Assembly (NCBI GenBank): GCA_021397845.1
Contig: CM038050.1
Location: 7,754,471 to 7,818,470 of the forward strand
DNA length: 64,000 nt
DNA from: Areca catechu
Lineage: Eukaryota; Streptophyta; Magnoliopsida; Arecales; Arecaceae
Reading direction: 5' to 3'
This document shows positions 61,001 through 64,000 of this stretch, piece by piece. The position numbers and the translations under genes are program-made. Position 1 is the stretch's first letter, and every line of letters begins with the position of its first letter. Below the pieces are notes generated by a model, which made no database searches, was not told the DNA's origin, and saw only the letters and a program-made list of their open reading frames with translations.

Positions 61001-64000
61001 CCACCTAGGCAAGGCTGCATGACAAAGAACCGAGACAGACCATTTGACCGAGGTCAGCTCCCAGCCGAGGTAGGGCTCATTGGATGGGCCCTCCGTCTAA
61101 GGTCAGCTCCCGGTCGAGGTCAAGTCTATCCCTCCAAGACGAGCCCTCCGGCAGAGGACAGCTCCTGGTCGGAGTCGAGCTCATGCTTCCAGAACGGTTC
61201 GCCATGCGGAGGTCAGCTCCCAGACGAGATAGGGCTCATTAGGCGGGCCCCCCATCTGAGGTCAACTCCCGGTTGAGGTCGAGCCCATCCCTCAGAAGCG
61301 GACCCTCCTACCAGCAGGAGCGTGGATTCTCGCCAAAGGCGTAAAGAGGCCGGAATTCAAAACGAAGATGAGGGAATACCTGATCACGCAGAGCCTTCGA
61401 GAGGTGGCGCATGCCCTGCCATGGGCGTAAGTCCCCTGCGGCGCGTCGTGCGCACGATCTGCACAATCCGGACGATATCAGGCTCCTAGCTTTGCGGTGT
61501 ACCGACACATCGACGACCGCATGACTGGGAGACTGCGACTTCCATGATAGCGCGCCTGGACCCTAGGGCCCTAGCTCCTGTGGTACCCGAACGGCCTCTT
61601 TCAAAATGGCAACAACCCGTTATGGCCAAGGGCTCAAGCGCAGAACCGGCCCGACAGAGAGGCGACGGCAGGCAACGGAAAGCCTCCTTCGAAGAAGAGA
61701 ACCTGGAAGCCAACAAGAAGCCACTCACTTATATAAGACCCGCACGAAAAGGTAAGTGGAGGTAAGTAAGGAAAAAACAGAAAGAGACTCTTTCGTTTGG
61801 GCATTTTTTATCTTTCCTTTTATCACTCTCTCGACGCGGAGAGTCCCCCAAGCTCTCCGCTACAAAGGTTTCTTTTTCCCTCGATCGTCCCACTGACTTG
61901 ATCGTCGAAGTGCCTTCGCCAGAATCCCCGGCCCAAGATCTTCCTCTGTCTTGCAGGACCCCCAAAGCGAGCGACCGAGCCGATTGCAAGACGGGGAGCC
62001 AAGCATTCGGCGGAAACTCAACGCATCAGAGCTACGGGCCGCGACGATCCAGGCGGCAACAGGATACTTATAAGCTATAAGTCAAATGAAAGCATAGTAT
62101 CTTATGCATTTGAATCCACTTGATGCATAGGCAAGACAACTCCCAAGCTTGTGTTTTATTTTTGTACTTTGTAGACAATAAAGACATTGGAGATCATGGT
62201 CAAAAGCACAGATATTAACTTTAAAATACCTACCATTGATCATGCACTAGTAGTAATAATGTCAACTACTTCTGAAAGTAGTCTAGCTTAACTCAACACA
62301 GACAGACACAAAACATTCAGGATCATAGTGATGACACAGATTATCTTTCATTGATGAAATAATGTCTTTGACTTCAATATTGTTTTGATGACTTAATCCT
62401 CTTCACTTTCTAATTAACGCAACTGCTACTAGTGTCAATCAGAAGAAAAACAAAATGGAGAAAAACAATGGAAACTTTCAAAGAGCAGACAAGAAGAATG
62501 GATTATATGATATATTGATATTACTATTCCTAGATCATATCTTTTATTAATGATGAGAGAAATATCGAATAAGGCAAACAGATGGCAAAAGATCTAATAA
62601 TAGAGTGAATCTATCAGATTTTAATTATTCCTAAAAATAGAATGCCCTCACACAGCAAGAAAAATAAAGACTAGAAGTGACTAAATGTCACAATGTGCTC
62701 AAGATATGTGATATCAGGTGGTTTCAGCCTTTCAGGTGTGAACCGCTGCTAATAGCATCAAAGAGTTAGTTGATTCATTTGCTGTTAAGTATTCTGAGCT
62801 GTTGTAACTACTTTTGAACTATAGTTGATCCTGGAGGATCACCTGGTGGGCTAGCTAGGCCACTTCAGGTAGGTCTACGTTGGTTTTGAGAATAAGATCC
62901 ACTGCACCTGGGGCTTGATCATTCAACAAAACTTCCAGAGGGAATAACTTTAGCACATTGGCTGCCTTTTTTTTTTATTTTTTATTTTTTTGAAATTGAG
63001 TATCTTGCCAAGCTCTACAACATAGAATTTGGCAGATAGTTCCATTGAAGTCTTGCTGACCATGATTTGAGGTTAAGGTCCTTTAAATGCCCAAGCCCAA
63101 CCAATCTAATTTTACCATTTTTAATAAACACTAAGCAGATATTTCATTCTAATTTTGGAACAAATTGGTGGTAGAACATACCAAAAATTGATGTAGAAGT
63201 CAAGGATCTAGCTTTCTGGTAAATTTTGACTATTATATCTTTTATATTCCTAGATAATTTCAACCACTTCAACAAGAAAAAGAAGCTGACTCAAATTAGT
63301 AGAGGAATACAGCACTAGTACAAATAGAGGCCTTGTACCACTATTATTATGTTAGTGCAGTTTTAAGAAAAGTACAAAAGTCGGAGACCCTGCTTTCAAT
63401 CCACCCATAAAATCCATTTTGTTCTTGTTATTTCATTTTATGAGAGACTTGAGCTAGAATATCAAAGAAAAAGTTCCTTTTCAATTTGAACAAATTGGCA
63501 ATGACATGCCAATGGTAAAATCGAACTCCTAATAGTACTGGGAAAGTATCTGACATTTTAGAATGCAAAATCATCTGTGTGATTTCTTGGTTGAGTGCTT
63601 TTGGATTTCATGTTGTAAGTATAAATTTAGTTCAAAATTTTGATGAAAAATTGTCATACACTATAGAAGACAACAACATCATGAAGACTGAACTACCGTT
63701 AATCCTTTATCAATACCCAAGATGATTGTATGCAAATGGAAGCCATGAGATTTATATATTACTTAAAAAGGTAGTAGTATAGAAATCCATTATGCGTAAT
63801 AGATCCTAATAATACTTGAATACATGATCTTTGAGTTCTAATACCATTGCAGAAAAAAACAGAGTCATATTTAATCATAACAAAAAGAAACTAGAGATCC
63901 GTGGAAAATACAATGACTACCATGATATGATGACTGAGGATTCTTTTGCTTTGTTGCCTCGGGAGTTATCCATGATTTACTTGAACTGCCAGCCCAACTA
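44198..64000 (-). CDS. RVE: REVEILLE-type MYB-like factor, 3' part only
   Basis: Four minus-strand exons join in frame: 64000-63921 (continues beyond the window), 47232-47111, 45616-45557 and 44305-44198 (TAA). The joined C-terminus reads SSKSWITPEATKQKNPQSSY, then VVPDFAQAYRFLGGMFDPD, LEKLKEMDPITVKT, VMILMRNLTFNLSSPDFDPL and RRWLSTYDANTKTIGV. This is the conserved C-terminal region of RVE6/RVE8/LCL-type MYB-like factors (family form approximately VPDFxQxYxFxG, LQKLKEMDPI, LLLMRNLSxNL). The SHAQKYF-type MYB domain should lie upstream, outside the window. Family members bind evening-element DNA in the circadian clock; that role here is inferred. It differs from the usual form by a few extra residues between FDPD and LEKLK. 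The intron 47233-63920 is 16.7 kb because of nested retrotransposons. All splice sites are GT-AG and phases match. Confidence 0.8.
45951..46010. repeat. (CT)n-(GATA)n-(GA)n microsatellite with hairpin potential
   Basis: A CT run (about 45951-45968) is followed by five GATA-type units (about 45969-45988) and a GA run (to about 46010). The CT and GA arms are complementary, so a long imperfect hairpin is possible. It lies in an intron of the REVEILLE-type gene (between exons at 47111 and 45616). Confidence 0.9.
46970..47033. repeat. 32-bp perfect tandem duplication near an exon
   Basis: ACAGGAAGAATACAAGAAAG plus 12 more bases occurs at 46970-47001 and again at 47002-47033 without change. It lies in the intron about 80 bases downstream (gene sense) of the 47232-47111 exon donor. 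Confidence 0.92.
47947..49027 (+). repeat. 5' LTR of the gypsy element
   Basis: It begins TGATATGGCGACATCCGCTG, matching the 3' LTR at 60942, and ends GGCGGTAATA. A TATA box (CCTATATAAG) lies at about 48695-48704. Between about 48030 and 48270 it has degenerate tandem units of GAGGTCAGCTCCCAGCCGAG type. In the first 72 bases it differs from the 3' LTR at five positions. It is about 39 bases shorter than the 3' LTR, so indels have accumulated. Confidence 0.9.
49030..49047 (+). other. Primer-binding site of the gypsy element (probable)
   Basis: TTGGCACACCATGTAGGG immediately follows the 5' LTR, where a tRNA primer-binding site is expected, and begins with the usual TGG. I cannot assign the priming tRNA with confidence. 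Confidence 0.55.
49115..50599 (+). pseudogene. Broken gypsy gag
   Basis: Several frames must be joined. A poorly conserved N-terminal part (49134 on) leads to the gag core PYDGTTDPLDQLESYKTLMR, LCIAFPATLRKAARVWFSRL and SFPQLE, then a TGA at 49968-49970. It continues after the stop (KFAAHFDACRKAPLKADN, then a TAG, then LLRDYVSQFKTAALEIYNLD and GLRTSRFTYSL) to the nucleic-acid-binding end with YCRFHRDYGHDTKECRHLKR at about 50500-50560, a C/H-rich zinc-knuckle-like stretch. Gag would form the particle that packages element RNA. At least two stops and a frameshift near 50300-50400 disable it. Confidence 0.85.
50603..51489 (+). pseudogene. Gypsy protease and start of pol, altered active site
   Basis: The segment IAKHPVKRIMVDSESSTNIL at about 50828-50887 is the aspartic protease core, where family members have DSGSS. 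Here the Gly is replaced by Glu (DSES), which should abolish activity. The frame ends near 51079, and shifted frames continue with a YNAILGRLGL-type segment and EERTRLLSFLRANADVFAWT, then MPGLPPKVITHKLNV. Pol is interrupted there by the copia insertion at 51495. Confidence 0.82.
51495..51753 (+). repeat. Copia 5' LTR with tandem hairpin-forming units
   Basis: About seven units based on CTGAAGATCAGCTTGTA occur in tandem, alternating between ending in ATC and ending in TATATGGTAGGG. In an intact unit GCTGA and TCAGC flank AGA, giving a short perfect hairpin. The 3' part has TATATAATGGGCAATTATCA, which may supply the promoter. It ends with CTTCTTTCAAAAATTTCAAA-type text before CTGTCA. Confidence 0.92.
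51845..52650 (+). pseudogene. Broken copia gag
   Basis: From ATG 51845 (MSSDRSDASLIRFNGKNYFA) the frame gives the UBN2-like gag start, with a TAG at 51947-51949 where family members have Trp. It then continues with WEVKDAQVMAWILRSVEPSI and QMWTYLKNVYSQQNTAHRFQ. Another frame break lies near 52240. The C-terminus has CFCCKGFGHYATNC (a CX2CX4HX4C zinc knuckle) and a second knuckle, CNYCKKDGHIIKEC. A TGA after ECPT replaces what is probably an Arg codon. Confidence 0.88.
52651..53056 (+). pseudogene. Copia protease region, altered active site
   Basis: The segment SSPWYFDFGASHHMTKN at about 52836-52885 is the copia protease core. The catalytic triad is normally D-S/T-G; here it reads D-F-G, so the conserved Ser/Thr is lost. 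The following segment (LPITATGDVSS, then FISPDLTTNLVSIDQLVE) is typical. The frame then stops at 53054-53056. Confidence 0.85.
53070..54200 (+). pseudogene. Broken copia integrase
   Basis: The HHCC domain is visible as HKRLGHPNSNVLHTLLKYGF and CNSCRLGKSK (about 53228-53370). It is followed by the catalytic-core start FDMIHSDVWGMAPFT, then FIDDYSCFTWIFFLRSKDEV. A frameshift near 53600 moves the rest (GVSMSHLFQDFLQNHGIISQ and STPQQNGVAKKKNRHLLDVV) to another frame, and another near 53830 moves SFGCVCYVHLPAHE and KCAFLGYSIQQKGF. Integrase would insert the element's DNA copy; this one is not translatable as a unit. Confidence 0.88.
54400..55532 (+). pseudogene. Broken copia reverse transcriptase
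   Basis: The family start (QAMEHECWQKAIKAELLALE, then a stop, then TWDVVSC) lies at about 54403-54490. It is followed by FSIKLRSDGSIDRYKAQLVA and MDVKNAFLHGDLKKDVYLKL at about 54525-54765. From 54819 an intact stretch gives MYGLKQAPRVWFEKFQSTLL and the catalytic LLVYVDDIIITGSD at about 54945-54985, with both Asp residues present. It then runs into the RNase H start. Stops upstream prevent a full polyprotein. Confidence 0.9.
55440..55913 (+). pseudogene. Copia RNase H, in two frames
   Basis: Frame 1 gives AYCDADWAGCPDTRKSTTGW then CVFLSDALVS and a stop at 55530-55532. The continuing sequence (SSTEAEYRAMSAACSKIIWL, LHADNTSAIQIAANPVYHER and HIEVDYHSIREAY) finishes at 55911-55913, right before the purine tract and 3' LTR. 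The catalytic D, E and D residues are all present, so decay here is limited to the TGA, probably from a Trp codon in SWKCKK-type text. Confidence 0.88.
55921..56179 (+). repeat. Copia 3' LTR
   Basis: It has the same length (259) and layout as the 5' LTR, with clean GCTGAAGATCAGCTTGT units, and begins right after GGGGGGA. Because the units keep one reading frame, they translate as repeated AEDQLV, a side effect of the repeat length being a multiple of three. Confidence 0.93.
56185..57370 (+). pseudogene. Gypsy reverse transcriptase and RNase H after the copia insertion
   Basis: Pol resumes at KYRPQSSSGPAEEKELRPET-type sequence. It gives SFIREVRYPDWLANVVMVRK, KWRICIDYTDLNKACLKDSF and IDQLVDATSGHKYLRFMDAF. 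A frameshift near 56580-56600 precedes the catalytic segment MQVYMDDMLVMSGLEEDH (about 56650-56710), where YMDD is intact. RNase H follows (VYYTSKLLRDAETRYTRLEK, about 57178-57240) after a stop near 57091. Apart from a few stops and one frameshift, this is the best-preserved gypsy reverse transcriptase in the window. Confidence 0.9.
57530..57960 (+). pseudogene. Second RNase H domain of the Tat element
   Basis: WILHVDGASNVGGSRAGLIL, then VTNNQAEYEALLAGLKV and LKVFTDS followed by a TAG (57742-57744) give the D-E-D pattern of the extra RNase H of Tat elements. The domain continues past the stop to ENAGADILSRLATLPE. It corresponds to the remnant at 3216-3445. Confidence 0.85.
58000..59231 (+). 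pseudogene. Broken gypsy integrase and pol C-terminus
   Basis: The N-terminal part has CQHH near 58320. The core begins GMDILGTFPAASSQQRFLIV, then AIDYFIKWVEAEPLARITET. After a frameshift near 58555 the sequence ITDNGNQFDNRAFEEFC appears in another frame. The remainder (TNRTILQGLRTRLEEVKGRW, LWAYHTTPRTATRETPFNFV, then the C-terminal FTRTWNASNLRMYHQ) ends with TAA at 59229-59231. Stops at 58965 and elsewhere break it. Confidence 0.88.
59300..59640 (+). repeat. Tandem units of about 30 bp between pol and the antisense ORF
   Basis: Imperfect units of the form GCCGGGAGCCACAGCGCCCC followed by GCACCAAA/GCACTAAA recur about ten times. Unit lengths vary, and some read GAAACTTC or GAACCTCC in place of GAGCCACAGC. 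They lie between the integrase stop and the antisense coding region. Such repeats are common in this segment of Tat elements. Confidence 0.75.
59860..60477 (-). pseudogene. Antisense ORF of the gypsy element (coiled-coil, acidic tail)
   Basis: On the minus strand from ATG 60477, three successive frames give MKFSLKDLREMSRKKAAVEE, then VVAIERAAATAVLAEMAKKE and FMASQAFKDEVAEAVLDSFF. These are followed by FRDFKNKAFRFYELKELDNI, FPGQEDEHDFEESYSEEAEA and a Pro/Ser/Glu tail ending near 59860. The heptad-like Ala/Leu/Glu stretch suggests a coiled coil. Position and orientation match the antisense remnant at 3517-4566 of the other Tat element, although this copy lacks the N-terminal half. A stop near 60277 and a frameshift near 60090 break it. 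The function is unknown. Confidence 0.6.
60926..60941 (+). other. Purine-rich tract of the gypsy element
   Basis: GGGAGTGGGAGGCAAC directly precedes the 3' LTR, the expected plus-strand priming site. It parallels AGGAGTGGGGGGCATC before the 5337 LTR. Confidence 0.75.
60942..62061 (+). repeat. 3' LTR of the gypsy element
   Basis: It begins TGATATGGTGACATTCGCTG and ends GGCGGCAACA, so it has clean TG...CA ends. A TATA box (CTTATATAAG) lies at about 61729-61738. The same degenerate GAGGTCAGCTCCC units as in the 5' LTR lie at about 61045-61290. It is followed by GGATA. Confidence 0.92.
62067..63920. other. Remaining intron sequence of the REVEILLE-type gene
   Basis: AT-rich sequence lies between the gypsy 3' LTR and the exon at 63921-64000. 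No exon or recognisable element is visible. The donor site on the minus strand is at 63920-63919. Confidence 0.7.

Larger units (their letters stand above)
47947..62061 (+). mobile_element. Ty3/gypsy retrotransposon, Tat lineage, interrupted by a copia element
   Basis: Paired LTRs at 47947-49027 and 60942-62061 bracket primer-binding site, gag, protease, reverse transcriptase, RNase H, a second RNase H and integrase on the plus strand. A spacer with tandem repeats, an antisense ORF and a purine-rich end (GGGAGTGGGAGGCAAC) complete it. The order and the second RNase H place it in the Tat lineage. Flanks read GGATG and GGATA, a 4-of-5 match to a 5-bp target duplication. Stops, frameshifts and an altered protease show it is defective. 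A copia element at 51495-56179 splits pol. The whole lies in antisense orientation inside an intron of the REVEILLE-type gene. Confidence 0.92.

Overview
This window comes from a flowering-plant nuclear genome. The support is intron-rich genes of plant-specific families (an APETALA2-like regulator with a miR172 target site, a REVEILLE-type MYB), plant Ty3/gypsy and Ty1/copia LTR retrotransposons, a tRNA-derived SINE, and long AT-rich spacers. A non-grass monocot, possibly a palm, is my guess from the overall character; the window does not prove it. All three confident host genes lie on the minus strand.

Layout. 1-6.1 kb is old repeat DNA: an LTR-like stretch, a 430-bp CT tract and a decayed Tat-lineage gypsy element (pol, extra RNase H, antisense ORF, 3' LTR at 5337-6105). 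6.7-11.2 kb holds two related small plus-strand ORFs sharing a GNPYP(K/R)RG core and lying about 4 kb apart. 11-19 kb is spacer with short duplications and, at about 16.86-18.06 kb, a possible transposon that captured a membrane-protein gene fragment. 19.0-23.3 kb is a complete ten-exon AP2-like gene; my exon model sums to 1407 nt (468 aa) in frame. 24-31.8 kb is spacer with a long (AT)n run and a SINE. 31.8-41.8 kb is a complete eleven-exon RAD51B gene (1083 nt, 360 aa) whose last intron carries a hAT-like MITE. 44.2-64.0 kb is the 3' part of a REVEILLE-type gene whose 16.7-kb intron is mostly a Tat gypsy element (47947-62061), itself interrupted by a copia element (51495-56179) with an exact 5-bp target duplication.

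How the parts relate. The AP2-like gene encodes a nuclear repressor-type transcription factor expected to be controlled by miR172. RAD51B is a RecA-family recombination-repair protein. The REVEILLE-type gene belongs to a clock-associated MYB family, though its MYB domain lies beyond the window edge. They do not form a pathway or cluster. Neither of the two larger retrotransposons looks coding-competent: both carry stops, frameshifts and an altered protease active site. The most open questions are the paired small ORFs and the antisense ORFs between pol and the 3' LTR of the two Tat elements.
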